Origin: a virus
Virus record (IMG/VR): IMGVR_UViG_3300027969_000124
Coordinates: 1-56,324 of that record
Strand: one strand, 5' to 3'
Length of the DNA stretch: 56,324 nucleotides
A program made the translations under genes and the position numbers. Positions 21,668 through 30,592 of the stretch are shown here, one piece after another (the stretch's first letter is position 1; every line of letters starts with the position of its first letter). The notes beneath the pieces were generated by a model, which ran no database searches, was not told the origin of the DNA, and was given only the letters and a program-made list of their open reading frames with translations.

Positions 21668-24070
21668 ATGGCAACCAATTCAATGGATAAGGGTTTCTAT
21701 CAAGCCCCTGCGGGTATTGAGGAAGAGGGCAGCGTCTTAGAAATTGATATCGAGAATCCAGACTCAGTCACCCTGAGCGACGGATCAATAGAGATCGTCA
21801 TTGAGCCAGATGATGATTTGGATGATGAATTCAACGCCAACCTCGCCGAAGAAATGGACGAGGGACAACTCAACGACCTCTCAGGAGAATTGATTGAGTT
21901 AGTAGAAGCCGACATCATGTCCAGAAAAGAATGGGCAGATACATTCGTCAAGGGACTCGAAGTACTCGGCATGAAGTATGAAGAACGCACGGAACCTTGG
22001 AATGGTGCGTGTGGGGTGTTCTCGACGATCCTGACAGAGGCAGCGATTAGATTCCAAGCCGAATCTATTATGGAGACATTCCCAGCCGCTGGGCCAGTTA
22101 AAACTGAGATCATCGGCGCTATCGACAAGATGAAGGAAGATGCAGCCGAGCGTGTCAGAGATGACATGAATTACAAGCTCACAGAGGAAATGCCAGAGTA
22201 CCGCCCAGAGCATGAGCGTCTTCTCTATTCCCTTGGACTTGCAGGCTCTGCCTTTAAGAAGGTCTACTACGACCCAGCCTTAGAGCGACAAGTCGCCATC
22301 TTTGTAACCGCAGAAGACTTGATCGTGCCTTACGGTGCATCTAATCTGAACATGGCCGAGCGTGTTACCCATGTCATGCGTAAGACCAAGAATGAGATGC
22401 GGAAACTCCAAGTCTCTGGTTTTTATAGAGACATAGAACTTGGCGAACCCGTATTCATCCAGACGGACATTGAGAAACACAAAGCCGACCAGCAAGGCTA
22501 CAAAGTTAGCGATGATGACCGCTACCAAATCCTAGAAATCCACGCAGACCTAGACATTGAGGGCTACGAAGATTTAGGTGAGGACGGCGAACCCACAGGC
22601 ATCGCACTCCCCTATGTTGTCACCATTGAGCGTGGCACGGGCGAGGTTCTGGCTATCCGTAGAAACTACGACCCAGAAGACCATAAGAAACTAAAGCGCC
22701 AGCATTTTGTAGATTACATCTATATCCCCGGATTTGGCTTCTACGGCATGGGATTGATCCACATCATCGGTGGATATGCAAGAGCAGGCACGTCCATAAT
22801 CCGCCAGTTGGTGGACGCAGGAACACTGTCTAATCTGCCCGGTGGTCTCAAATCCCGTGGCATGAGGATCAAAGGGGACGATACCCCCATCCAACCGGGT
22901 GAGTTTAGGGATGTTGACGTGCCTTCCGGTGGTATCAAAGACAACGTAATGACGCTTCCCTACAAGGAGCCAAGTAACGTTCTATTGACCCTTTTAGACC
23001 GAATTACCAACGAAGGACGCAGATTAGGCTCTATTTCGGACATGAATATCTCCGATATGAGCGCTAACGCCCCCGTAGGGACAACGTTGGCTCTCCTAGA
23101 ACGCACGTTAAAGACAATGGGTGCGGTGCAGGCACGTGTTCATTATTCAATGAAGCAAGAGTTCAAACTCTTAAAGAACATCATTCGGGACTACACCCCG
23201 AAAGAATATGACTACGAGCCACAAGATGGCGACCGTAAAGCCAAGCAAGGCGACTACGACATCGTTGAGGTCATCCCAGTCAGCGATCCTAATAGCTCCA
23301 CAATGGCGCAACGGATCATGCAGTATCAGGCAGTGATTCAGTTGGCAGCGCAAGCCCCACAGATATACGATCTGCCCCAGTTGCACCGCCAGATGATTGA
23401 GGTTTTGGGAATTAAGAACGCAGACAAGTTAGTGCCGACAACGGATGATCAAACACCCCGTGATCCAGTCAGCGAGAACATGGCATTCCTCAACGGTAAA
23501 CCTACCAGAGCGTTCATCTACCAAGACCACGAAGCCCACATCGCCTCGCATACCTCGTTTATGCAGGATCCAACAATCGCTGCCCAGATTGGTCAAAACC
23601 CTCTAGCGCAAAAGATTCAATCCTCTGTGATGGCACACATTGCAGAGCATTTAGCGTTCCAATACCGTCGTCAGGTAGAAGAACAACTGGGAGTGCCGTT
23701 GCCAGCGCCGGATTCGGAACTACCAGAAGATTTGGAAGTCGAGTTGTCTCGCCTCGTCGCAGAGGGTTCGGCACAGGTACTCCAAGCCAACAAGGCCAAA
23801 GCCTCCCAAAAGCAGGCAGAGCAAGCCGCCCAAGATCCCCTTGTGCAGATCCAGCAAGCAGAACTCCAGATCAAAGGACAAGAAGCCGCGACCAAAGCGA
23901 AAAAGGTCGATGCAGACATCCAAAAAGATATGGCTAACTTGCAGCTTCAGACACAGAAAGCACAAGACCAGAAAGAGATTGAACTAGCACGTATCCAAAC
24001 GCAGGATAAGCAAAACAATCAAAAGATTCAGGTTGACCTGTTTAAAAAGGGTGTAAATGGAAGAACTTAA
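21668..24070 (+). CDS. Portal protein
   Basis: An 800-residue protein. It has an acidic N-terminal arm, then the typical portal core (ERTEPWNGACGVFSTILTEA, MPEYRPEHERLLYSLGLAGS, FYGMGLIHIIGGYARAGTSI), and a long C-terminal coiled-coil barrel region rich in Gln and Lys (~690-795). It forms the dodecameric DNA channel at the head vertex. The size fits P22-type podophage portals with barrel. Confidence 0.88.
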   Translation: MATNSMDKGFYQAPAGIEEEGSVLEIDIENPDSVTLSDGSIEIVIEPDDDLDDEFNANLAEEMDEGQLNDLSGELIELVEADIMSRKEWADTFVKGLEVLGMKYEERTEPWNGACGVFSTILTEAAIRFQAESIMETFPAAGPVKTEIIGAIDKMKEDAAERVRDDMNYKLTEEMPEYRPEHERLLYSLGLAGSAFKKVYYDPALERQVAIFVTAEDLIVPYGASNLNMAERVTHVMRKTKNEMRKLQVSGFYRDIELGEPVFIQTDIEKHKADQQGYKVSDDDRYQILEIHADLDIEGYEDLGEDGEPTGIALPYVVTIERGTGEVLAIRRNYDPEDHKKLKRQHFVDYIYIPGFGFYGMGLIHIIGGYARAGTSIIRQLVDAGTLSNLPGGLKSRGMRIKGDDTPIQPGEFRDVDVPSGGIKDNVMTLPYKEPSNVLLTLLDRITNEGRRLGSISDMNISDMSANAPVGTTLALLERTLKTMGAVQARVHYSMKQEFKLLKNIIRDYTPKEYDYEPQDGDRKAKQGDYDIVEVIPVSDPNSSTMAQRIMQYQAVIQLAAQAPQIYDLPQLHRQMIEVLGIKNADKLVPTTDDQTPRDPVSENMAFLNGKPTRAFIYQDHEAHIASHTSFMQDPTIAAQIGQNPLAQKIQSSVMAHIAEHLAFQYRRQVEEQLGVPLPAPDSELPEDLEVELSRLVAEGSAQVLQANKAKASQKQAEQAAQDPLVQIQQAELQIKGQEAATKAKKVDADIQKDMANLQLQTQKAQDQKEIELARIQTQDKQNNQKIQVDLFKKGVNGRT

Positions 24071-24257
24071 ACTTTTAAATCATCTAATTTCAGAGTTAAA
24101 GGAGCGGGAACGATCCCTGCTCCAGAGTCTTGGTGACGGTGCAGCAACGGACTACGCCGCCTACCGGGAGGTTTGCGGCAACATTAGAGGTCTGTTGTTC
24201 GCACAAAGCCTAATCGCAGACCTTGCGCGTAAATTGGAGAAATTAAATAATGAGTGA
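24057..24257 (+). CDS. Hypothetical small helical protein
   Basis: A 66-residue, mostly helical protein overlapping the portal gene by 14 bases and the GroES-like gene by 8. Similar small genes occur next to portals in related phages; function unknown. Confidence 0.75.
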   Translation: MEELKLLNHLISELKERERSLLQSLGDGAATDYAAYREVCGNIRGLLFAQSLIADLARKLEKLNNE

Positions 24258-24675
24258 ACTTAACATGCCAGAGCTTCAAATAGCTCAGACGCTGAACCCG
24301 CAAGGGCCAGTATCAGTTCTCCCAGCAACGGCTGAGGAGAAGGCACGACAAATACCAGACCCCGCCACGTACTACTTGTTGTGTGTCCTCCCAGACATTG
24401 ACGATGAGTATGAAAGCGGGCTGGTAAAAGCAAGCCAAACCATGCACTACGAGGAAGTACTGTCGCCAGTCCTTTTTGTCGTAAAAATGGGGCCAGATGC
24501 TTACAAAGACGAGAAGCGTTTTCCGTCTGGGCCTTCATGCAAAGTAGGAGATTTCATCCTTGTTCGCCCCAACACTGGGACGCGAATCAAGATTCATGGC
24601 AAAGAATTTAGGCTAATAAACGATGACAGCGTTGAAGGTGTCGTTCAGGATCCTAGAGGAATTACACGAGCATAA
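24250..24675 (+). CDS. GroES-like co-chaperonin
   Basis: A 141-residue protein with the Cpn10 beta-barrel pattern: YYLLCVLPDIDDEYESG, VVKMGPDAYKDEKRFP, CKVGDFILVRPNTGTRIKI, FRLINDDSVEGVV. Phage co-chaperonins such as T4 gp31 pair with host GroEL to fold the capsid protein. Its position between portal and scaffold/capsid genes supports that role. No GroEL gene is seen in the window. Confidence 0.8.
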   Translation: MSELNMPELQIAQTLNPQGPVSVLPATAEEKARQIPDPATYYLLCVLPDIDDEYESGLVKASQTMHYEEVLSPVLFVVKMGPDAYKDEKRFPSGPSCKVGDFILVRPNTGTRIKIHGKEFRLINDDSVEGVVQDPRGITRA

Positions 24676-24686
24676 AGGAGTAAACC

Positions 24687-25625
24687 ATGCCTGAATTTGA
24701 AAAAACCGAGTTTGAGTTCCCAGATGAAAAATCTGAGGTCAAAGTAGAAGTCTCGGAAAACTTTGACGACATTGAAATAGAGGTCGTTGACGACACTCCG
24801 GAGGAAGACCGTGGCCGCAAGCCTATGGAAACCCCGCCAGAGGATCCAACAGACGAAGAGTTAGCCTCTTATAAGCCAAAGGAACGTAACAAGATACGTG
24901 AGTTCCACAGGGCATACCATGATGAACGCAGGGCAAAAGAAGCTGCGTCCAAAGAAAAAGAGGAAGCACTTCTCTTTGCTAAAGCGGTGATGGAAGAAAA
25001 CAACAAGCTCAAGGGCAGCGTTGACGAAAGCCACTCCGCTCTTCTTGAGCAGGCTAAGAAAAATCTTGCCACAGAACTGCTGGATGCCAAGAAGAAGTAC
25101 AAGGAAGCATTTGAATCTGGTGACTCCGACGCAATGGTCGAAGCGCAGGATTTGATGACCTCAACCAAACTAAAGTCTGAACGTTTAAATAATTTTAAGC
25201 CAAAGCCTTTACAAGAGGAAGAAAATCAGCTACAAACCAGTTTAAACGCGAAAACTGACTTTGTGGATCACAAAGCCGAGAATTGGAAACGTGCTAATTC
25301 TTGGTGGGGTCAGGATCGCGAGATGACCGGATTCGCTCTTGCACTGCATGAGAAATTGGTTGTCGAGGATGGCGTTAGCCCTCAAAGCGACGAATACTAC
25401 CAACGCATAGACGGTAGGTTGCGCCAAGTGTTTCCAGAGAAGTTTGCATCTGAGAAGCCCGCTGAAACGAGTCAGCGCCCTAAAGCAAATGTAGTTGCTT
25501 CTGCGACACGTAGCGTTTCAGCGAAGAAAATTACGTTGTCACCAAGAGAAGTAAACATCGCCAAGCGGCTTGGAGTTCCAGTGGAACTTTATGCTCGTAA
25601 GGTTGCGGAATTAAGGAGAAACTAA
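24687..25625 (+). CDS. Scaffold protein
   Basis: A 312-residue, highly charged protein. It has an acidic N-terminus, a long helical/coiled-coil centre (~70-180) and a basic C-terminal domain (LSPREVNIAKRLGVPVELYARKVAEL) that could contact the capsid shell. Position between the GroES-like and capsid genes is the usual scaffold place. Confidence 0.75.
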   Translation: MPEFEKTEFEFPDEKSEVKVEVSENFDDIEIEVVDDTPEEDRGRKPMETPPEDPTDEELASYKPKERNKIREFHRAYHDERRAKEAASKEKEEALLFAKAVMEENNKLKGSVDESHSALLEQAKKNLATELLDAKKKYKEAFESGDSDAMVEAQDLMTSTKLKSERLNNFKPKPLQEEENQLQTSLNAKTDFVDHKAENWKRANSWWGQDREMTGFALALHEKLVVEDGVSPQSDEYYQRIDGRLRQVFPEKFASEKPAETSQRPKANVVASATRSVSAKKITLSPREVNIAKRLGVPVELYARKVAELRRN

Positions 25626-26077
25626 TGACAAATCAGAAACGTGAATCGAGAGAACTTGAGAGTCGGGCAGAAATGGAAAGACCCAAACGTTGGATGCCTC
25701 CATCATTATTGCCAGATCCAGAGCCACAGGACGGCTATGCCTTCCGTTGGATTCGTCTCAGTACTCTAAATAACCCTGATCCAGTCAATATTTCTACGAA
25801 ACTACGCGAGGGTTGGGAACCTGTAAAGGCAATAGATCAGCCTAAATTACGTTTGATAAGTAACCCTAACGGTCGCTTTCCAGACGGAATTGAAGTGGGT
25901 GGTTTACTACTTTGCAAAACCCCGGTCGAGTTCACACAGCAACGTGACGAGTATTACCAAGAACAGGCTAATGCTCAGATGTCGTCAGTGGACAACACCT
26001 ATATGCGCGAGAGCGATCCTCGGATGCCTATGTTTAAAGAACGTAGCACCAAGGTAACTTTCGGAAAAGGTCTTTAA
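25625..26077 (+). CDS. Conserved structural or assembly protein
   Basis: A 150-residue protein (WMPPSLLPDPEPQDGYAFRWIRLS, LREGWEPVKAIDQPKL, IEVGGLLLCKTPVEF). By recollection this conserved protein lies next to scaffold and capsid genes in many podophages. Function unproven. Its start overlaps the scaffold stop. Confidence 0.75.
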   Translation: MTNQKRESRELESRAEMERPKRWMPPSLLPDPEPQDGYAFRWIRLSTLNNPDPVNISTKLREGWEPVKAIDQPKLRLISNPNGRFPDGIEVGGLLLCKTPVEFTQQRDEYYQEQANAQMSSVDNTYMRESDPRMPMFKERSTKVTFGKGL

Positions 26078-26097
26078 TTTTTTTGGAGCTTTAAAAC

Positions 26098-26694
26098 ATG
26101 GCTTACCCCACTGTCTCGGCACCATATGGTCTAAAACCCGTCAATTCTATTGATGGAAAGCCATACGCAGGTGCATTTCGGCAGATTCCCGTTGCTGCTT
26201 CTTTTGGCACTGCTATCTTCTTTGGAGATACAGTTCAAATCGACAGCACTGGATATCTGATTAAATCAACTACTACTAACTCTGGCACTATTGTCGGTGT
26301 CTGTGTGGGCGGTCAATATGTAAACTCTAGCGGCCAAACCGTTCAGAGCCAATATATTCCCGCATCTGTCAGCACAACCACCAATTATGCTTATGCGTAT
26401 GTTGTAGATGACCAGCAAGCACTTTTCAAAGTAGCCGTTGTTACCTCCGGTACAACTATGGGTACTGCGGCTCGCGCTGATGTTGGTTCTAACGTGGCAT
26501 TGGTTCTCAACGCTGGTAGCACTACCACTGGTGATTCTGCCTTTGCTGTAACTTTAACGGGTGCTGGTACTACTGCCACTATCCCAATTCGTGTGATTGA
26601 TGTCGTGCCTGAGACCGCTACTGCGGCTGACACTTACACCGAGTTGTTGGTGAAAATCAACACACATCAGTACAACAGCACCACTGGTGTTTAA
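26098..26694 (+). CDS. Putative capsid decoration or minor capsid protein
   Basis: A 198-residue protein beginning AYPTVSAPYGLKPVN, with FGDTVQIDSTGYLI and long Thr/Ser/Ala-rich beta segments. It directly precedes the major capsid gene. The beginning matches a family of capsid-adjacent proteins I recall from aquatic phages. Confidence 0.7.
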   Translation: MAYPTVSAPYGLKPVNSIDGKPYAGAFRQIPVAASFGTAIFFGDTVQIDSTGYLIKSTTTNSGTIVGVCVGGQYVNSSGQTVQSQYIPASVSTTTNYAYAYVVDDQQALFKVAVVTSGTTMGTAARADVGSNVALVLNAGSTTTGDSAFAVTLTGAGTTATIPIRVIDVVPETATAADTYTELLVKINTHQYNSTTGV

Positions 26695-26704
26695 GGAGTA
26701 AGAA

Positions 26705-27616
26705 ATGGCAATTTCACGCGCACAACTACTCAAAGAACTGCTCCCCGGTTTAAACGCTCTGTTTGGCCTTGAGTATGCTCGTTACGGTGAAGAACATAAA
26801 GAAATTTATGAAACTGAAACCTCTGAGCGTTCTTTTGAAGAAGAAACAAAACTGTCTGGTTTCTCAGCAGCACCTGTCAAAAACGAAGGCTCTGCGCTTT
26901 CTTATGACAATGCTCAAGAGGCATGGACAGCACGCTACAACCACGAAACCATCGCTATGGGCTTCTCCATCACTGAAGAAGCAGTGGAAGACAACTTGTA
27001 TGACTCGTTGTCAAGCCGCTATACCAAGGCTTTGGCCCGTGGAATGGCTTACACCAAGCAGGTCAAGGCCGCTTATGTGTTGAACAATGCGTTCACCACT
27101 GGCGTTACCTACGGTGACGGCGTTGTGCTTTGCTCAACAGCCCATCCATTGATTTCTGGTGGCACCAACAGCAATCGTCCTACTACTGGCGCTGACTTGA
27201 ATGAAACATCGTTGGAAAACGCTGTTATTCAAATCGCTGGTTGGACAGACGAGCGCGGACTCTTGATCGCTGCAAAGCCCAAGAAATTGATTGTTCCTCC
27301 ATCATTGATGTTCGTTGCTACTCGCCTCTTAGAGACTGAGTTGCGCGTCGGTACTACCGATAACGACATCAACGCATTGAAGAACAACGGTTCAATACCA
27401 CAGGGTTACACAGTTAACCACTATTTGACCGACACCAACGCTTGGTTCTTGATGACTGATGTACCTAACGGTCTGAAGCACTTTGTCCGTACCCCATTGC
27501 AAAATGGCATGGATGGAGACTTCGACACTGGTAACGTCCGTTACAAGGCTCGTGAGCGTTATAGCTTCGGCGTGTCAGACCCACTAGGTATCTTCGGATC
27601 ACCCGGTTCGTCTTAA
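26705..27616 (+). CDS. Major capsid protein
   Basis: A 303-residue protein resembling the Mu-type (HK97-fold) major head subunit: MAISRAQLLKELLPGLN at the N-terminus, then AMGFSITEEAVEDNLYDSLS, VVLCSTAHPLISGG, ADLNETSLENAVIQI and PNGLKHFVRTPLQ. It is followed by a strong terminator, as expected for the most highly expressed gene. GTTTAAAC is in codons 15-18. Confidence 0.9.
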   Translation: MAISRAQLLKELLPGLNALFGLEYARYGEEHKEIYETETSERSFEEETKLSGFSAAPVKNEGSALSYDNAQEAWTARYNHETIAMGFSITEEAVEDNLYDSLSSRYTKALARGMAYTKQVKAAYVLNNAFTTGVTYGDGVVLCSTAHPLISGGTNSNRPTTGADLNETSLENAVIQIAGWTDERGLLIAAKPKKLIVPPSLMFVATRLLETELRVGTTDNDINALKNNGSIPQGYTVNHYLTDTNAWFLMTDVPNGLKHFVRTPLQNGMDGDFDTGNVRYKARERYSFGVSDPLGIFGSPGSS

Positions 27617-27625
27617 TAAAGAAGT

Positions 27626-27655
27626 AAAAAAAGGGGGCCACAAGCTCCCTTTTTT
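27626..27655 (+). terminator. Rho-independent terminator after the major capsid gene
   Basis: A-run plus GGG(GGC) pairs with (GCT)CCC plus U-run (27626-27655), with a 5-base CACAA loop. Symmetrical A and U runs make it bidirectional. It would set a high capsid-to-tail expression ratio. Confidence 0.85.
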
Positions 27656-27656
27656 C

Positions 27657-27685
27657 TTGCCTATGTTTAAACATCATGGTATAAA
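27657..27685 (+). promoter_or_regulatory. Candidate promoter with GTTTAAAC in the spacer
   Basis: TTGCCT (27657-27662), a 17-base spacer that contains GTTTAAAC (27665-27672), then TATAAA (27680-27685). It directly follows the capsid terminator and could restart transcription for the tail genes. Confidence 0.4.
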
Positions 27686-27773
27686 TAGGCATTCCGGAAA
27701 ACCCGGTGTATCAAACAGATCCGGCTGACTTCATGCAGATTGATACGCTATAACGCATGTATAGGAGATCCTC

Positions 27774-28271
27774 ATGGGATTCGCAACACACCTTGGCCCT
27801 TGGTTATTGGGTACAGTCAAAAACACCACTGGCACTACCGCTGGAACTATTCGTAACATGGGTGCAACTACTGTTGCCCAGACTTATACAGCTCCTACTT
27901 CCGTAATTTTGGCAAGCCCCGCAGCACAACAGATGTTTACTCTGCCCGCTGGCGCTAAGATTCTTCGCTTTGGTCTTGAGGTTAATGTTGCCCTAACTGG
28001 CGCAACTAACTGCGGCGTTACTATTGGTAGCGCTGGCACGGCTAACCTGTACATGACTTCGGTCAACACCGGAACTTCGGCGGTTCAAACTTCTCCAGCC
28101 ACAATTGCAGCGGCCACTTCCGGTTTTTATGACAGCATCGGCACAACTGATGCAATCATTTACGGTACTTTTACCGCAGCCACTGCTGACGCTACCGCTG
28201 GTACGATCACTGTTACTGTTGAGTACATCGTTCGTGATTCAGACGGCTCTGCTAACCCAAGCCAAGCTTAA
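27774..28271 (+). CDS. Virion surface or structural protein
   Basis: A 165-residue Thr/Ala/Gly-rich, probably all-beta protein (MGFATHLGPWLLGTVKNTTG start). AGGAG precedes the ATG. Located between the capsid and a second beta protein, so a head fibre or decoration role is likely. Not recognised. Confidence 0.7.
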   Translation: MGFATHLGPWLLGTVKNTTGTTAGTIRNMGATTVAQTYTAPTSVILASPAAQQMFTLPAGAKILRFGLEVNVALTGATNCGVTIGSAGTANLYMTSVNTGTSAVQTSPATIAAATSGFYDSIGTTDAIIYGTFTAATADATAGTITVTVEYIVRDSDGSANPSQA

Positions 28272-28318
28272 TTAATCTCAGGGGCTTCGGCTCCTATGTT
28301 TAAACAAGGAGATTAATT
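28270..28318 (+). promoter_or_regulatory. Hairpin able to mask a ribosome binding site
   Basis: AATTAATCTC (28270-28279) is perfectly complementary to GAGATTAATT (28309-28318), which includes part of the AAGGAG site of the next gene (GTG start 28319). An inner stem AGGGGC/GCTCCT closes a TTCG tetraloop (28280-28295). GTTTAAAC (28298-28305) lies in the internal loop. Confidence 0.6.
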
Positions 28319-28825
28319 GTGAATCAGACTAATGTAAAACAAGCACACCTAAACGGTAGTGGTTTTTTGGTTCTTGGACGCAATCGTGTAAGAGGCATTT
28401 CTTTTACTGGTTCAGCTACGGCTGGATTTGTTGCGTTATTTGATACTACTACCGCACCCGTAACTACTGCTACTTATGGTCGTTCTGGAACTACCGTAAC
28501 CGTCACTCAATCCGCGCATGGACTTGCAAATGGTGATGTTATTGGTATTGACTTTGCCGCAGGAACAGGCGGTACAGCTACCAATGGCAACTATGTGGTA
28601 ACAGTCACTAATTCAAGCACGTTTACGGTTACAGACATTAACTCTGGAACTATTACTGCTTCTCCAGCAATGGTGTATTCAAGCCGCTGGTTGATGACAT
28701 ATGATGTGGCGGCTAGTGATACTTTTAACAATGCTCCGCTTATTCCAGAAGACGGCGTATTAGCTGTAAACGGCATCTATGCATATATGTCTAACGTAGT
28801 AGCTTGCAATGTTTTCTATGGCTGA
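28319..28825 (+). CDS. Virion structural protein with FCCH-like domain, GTG start
   Basis: A 168-residue protein with GTG start preceded by AAGGAG. Residues ~60-105 (VTQSAHGLANGDVIGIDFAAGTG...NGNYVVTV) match the short beta domain known from the E1 FCCH family that is common in phage virion proteins. Probably decorates the head or neck. Start possibly controlled by the masking hairpin upstream. Confidence 0.75.
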   Translation: MNQTNVKQAHLNGSGFLVLGRNRVRGISFTGSATAGFVALFDTTTAPVTTATYGRSGTTVTVTQSAHGLANGDVIGIDFAAGTGGTATNGNYVVTVTNSSTFTVTDINSGTITASPAMVYSSRWLMTYDVAASDTFNNAPLIPEDGVLAVNGIYAYMSNVVACNVFYG

Positions 28826-29561
28826 TAAAAGTTTTAACTTAATTGGTCGCAAGCTAATGATTGCGATCCCTTGTTACGATGGCAAAGTAAACATCAGAAC
28901 TGCTTTTGCCATTGCTGAACTCGTGCCTAAGTTAGACAAGATGGGTGTACGACTAAGCCTCGTACACATATCTGGCTGTTCAATCATTACTAAAGCACGG
29001 AACAAATTAGTCCGTAACTTTATGGAATCAGATTGCACAGACTTCTTATTTGTAGATGCTGATGTAGTGATTAACACAGATGCTGTTACTCGTCTACTAG
29101 CTTTGGCAACAGACAAAGATGTTGTAGCTGGATCGTATCCACGCAGAGCAAAAGATGCTAAGTTCTTCCTTGACTTCCATCTAGATGAGAATGGTCAGTT
29201 AGAGTTTGATGAGAATGGTTTGATGAGAGTGGAAAGCGTTTCCACAGGATTCATGCTTATCCGCCGTCATGTCTTTGAATACATGATTGAGAAGCATCCA
29301 GAATGGGAATACAAAGGCGATGGTGACGGCGAAATAGAACACGCCATATTCGACTTTATGATTCTTGATGGTCAATACATTGGCGAAGATTATGCTTTCT
29401 GTTTGAGAGCAAGGACTGAAGGATTTAAGATTTACTTAGACCCAATGATCAGTCTGCCGCACATTGGCACAGAAGAATTCACTAGAGACTTTGAGAAAGA
29501 TGTTTTGCGTCCTTTGTTAAAGGAGCATGCAAAGCCTCAACTGAAAGTTGCAAATGGCTAG
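28818..29561 (+). CDS. Glycosyltransferase (GT-A, family 2-like)
   Basis: A 247-residue enzyme started at ATG 28818 (8-base overlap); ATG 28809 is the alternative. IAIPCYDGKVNIRTAF at the N-terminus and the metal-binding FVDADVV (D80xD82) identify a GT-A fold, followed by GSYPRRAKDAKF and IGEDYAFCLRARTEG. It may glycosylate virion proteins (the adjacent Ser/Thr-rich ones are candidates) or surface polymers. A phage enzyme among structural genes is unusual but known. Confidence 0.85.
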   Translation: MADKSFNLIGRKLMIAIPCYDGKVNIRTAFAIAELVPKLDKMGVRLSLVHISGCSIITKARNKLVRNFMESDCTDFLFVDADVVINTDAVTRLLALATDKDVVAGSYPRRAKDAKFFLDFHLDENGQLEFDENGLMRVESVSTGFMLIRRHVFEYMIEKHPEWEYKGDGDGEIEHAIFDFMILDGQYIGEDYAFCLRARTEGFKIYLDPMISLPHIGTEEFTRDFEKDVLRPLLKEHAKPQLKVANG

Positions 29562-29865
29562 TCCCGCATGGCAGAGAGCAGAAGGAAAGAATCCGAATGG
29601 CGGTTTAAACGCCAAGGGCCGAGCCTCTGCGAAGAAAGAAGGCATGAACTTGAAACCGCCTCAACCAGAAGGCGGCTCAAGGCGCGACTCTTTCTGTGCA
29701 AGGATGAGTGGGATGAAAAAGAAACTGACATCCGCAAAAACAGCGAACGACCCGAACTCTAGGATCAATAAGAGCCTAAAGGCATGGAACTGCGCTGAAG
29801 GCGGTTTTATAAAGGCTGCTGATGGAATTGCCCAAAGAGGTAAGACCAAAGGGAGAATTTGTTAA
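29554..29865 (+). CDS. Small basic late protein with conserved C-terminal tag
   Basis: A 103-residue basic protein starting at ATG 29554 (MASPAWQRAEGKNPNGGLNAKG). It ends in ADGIAQRGKTKGRIC, a peptide nearly identical to the ends of the proteins at 30602-31147 and 32597-32950. GTTTAAAC is in codons ~17-19. Role unknown, presumably virion assembly. Confidence 0.8.
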   Translation: MASPAWQRAEGKNPNGGLNAKGRASAKKEGMNLKPPQPEGGSRRDSFCARMSGMKKKLTSAKTANDPNSRINKSLKAWNCAEGGFIKAADGIAQRGKTKGRIC

Positions 29866-30125
29866 TGGATGCAAACCTTATTTGGTCGGCAGTTTTATCC
29901 ATTTTGATGGGAGCGTTTGGCTTCTTCATGCGGGAGAAACTCAGTCAAGTAAAGGATATGGGCGAGGACATTAAGCGTGTCGAGCGCCTTTTAAACATAA
30001 CCCGTGAGGAGGTAGCCCGTGATTACGTTACTCAAACAGAAATTCAGCGCATTACTGACCACATTGACCAGCGCTTCAATCGCCTTGAAGCAAAGATTGA
30101 TCAACTTATTCAGGCGGGAAGATAA
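29865..30125 (+). CDS. Membrane-anchored coiled-coil protein
   Basis: An 86-residue protein from ATG 29865, overlapping the previous stop. One N-terminal membrane helix (IWSAVLSILMGAFGFFM), then a long coiled coil (MGEDIKRVERLLNI ... RFNRLEAKIDQLIQ). Similar to small phage lysis-accessory or head-neck proteins; exact role unknown. Confidence 0.75.
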   Translation: MDANLIWSAVLSILMGAFGFFMREKLSQVKDMGEDIKRVERLLNITREEVARDYVTQTEIQRITDHIDQRFNRLEAKIDQLIQAGR

Positions 30126-30592
30126 TGCCAAGCACTAGCAAGAAGCAACACAATTTCATGGAAGCGGTGGCTCACAACCCAGCGTTCGCCAAGAAAGCAG
30201 GCGTTTCCCAATCCGTTGGGAAAGACTTCAGTAACGCCGATAAAGGCAAAACGTTTAAACAAGGTGGAGATATGGCAAGCAAAATGAACCCCGGATTTAT
30301 GGCAATGATGGCTAAAAAGAAGCCTAGCAAGATGGGCATGTTTGAAAAATCTGGCAAAGATGTTGAGAAAAAGGGCATGAAAGAAGGCTCTAAGGCTGAG
30401 ATGGCTATGGACAAATCCCAAATGATGAAAAAGGGTGGCCCAGCCGTGAAGAAAATGGCGACTGGCGGTTTGGCCGCTGGTCACAAGTCTGCTAATGGTA
30501 TTGCTACCAAAGGCAAAACTAAAGGCAAACAGATCTCTATGCCCGGAAACAAAGGCATGAAATCTGGTGGCATGGCTAAGAAATACTGTTAA
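30125..30592 (+). CDS. DUF3008-like lysine-rich late protein
   Basis: A 155-residue very basic protein. The N-terminus (MPSTSKKQHNFMEAVAHNP, FAKKAGVSQSVGKDFSNADKG) matches DUF3008. The rest is Lys/Met/Gly-rich, with an internal SANGIATKGKTKGKQI related to the C-terminal tag of neighbours. It may bind DNA in the virion. Contains GTTTAAAC at 30253. Confidence 0.8.
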   Translation: MPSTSKKQHNFMEAVAHNPAFAKKAGVSQSVGKDFSNADKGKTFKQGGDMASKMNPGFMAMMAKKKPSKMGMFEKSGKDVEKKGMKEGSKAEMAMDKSQMMKKGGPAVKKMATGGLAAGHKSANGIATKGKTKGKQISMPGNKGMKSGGMAKKYC

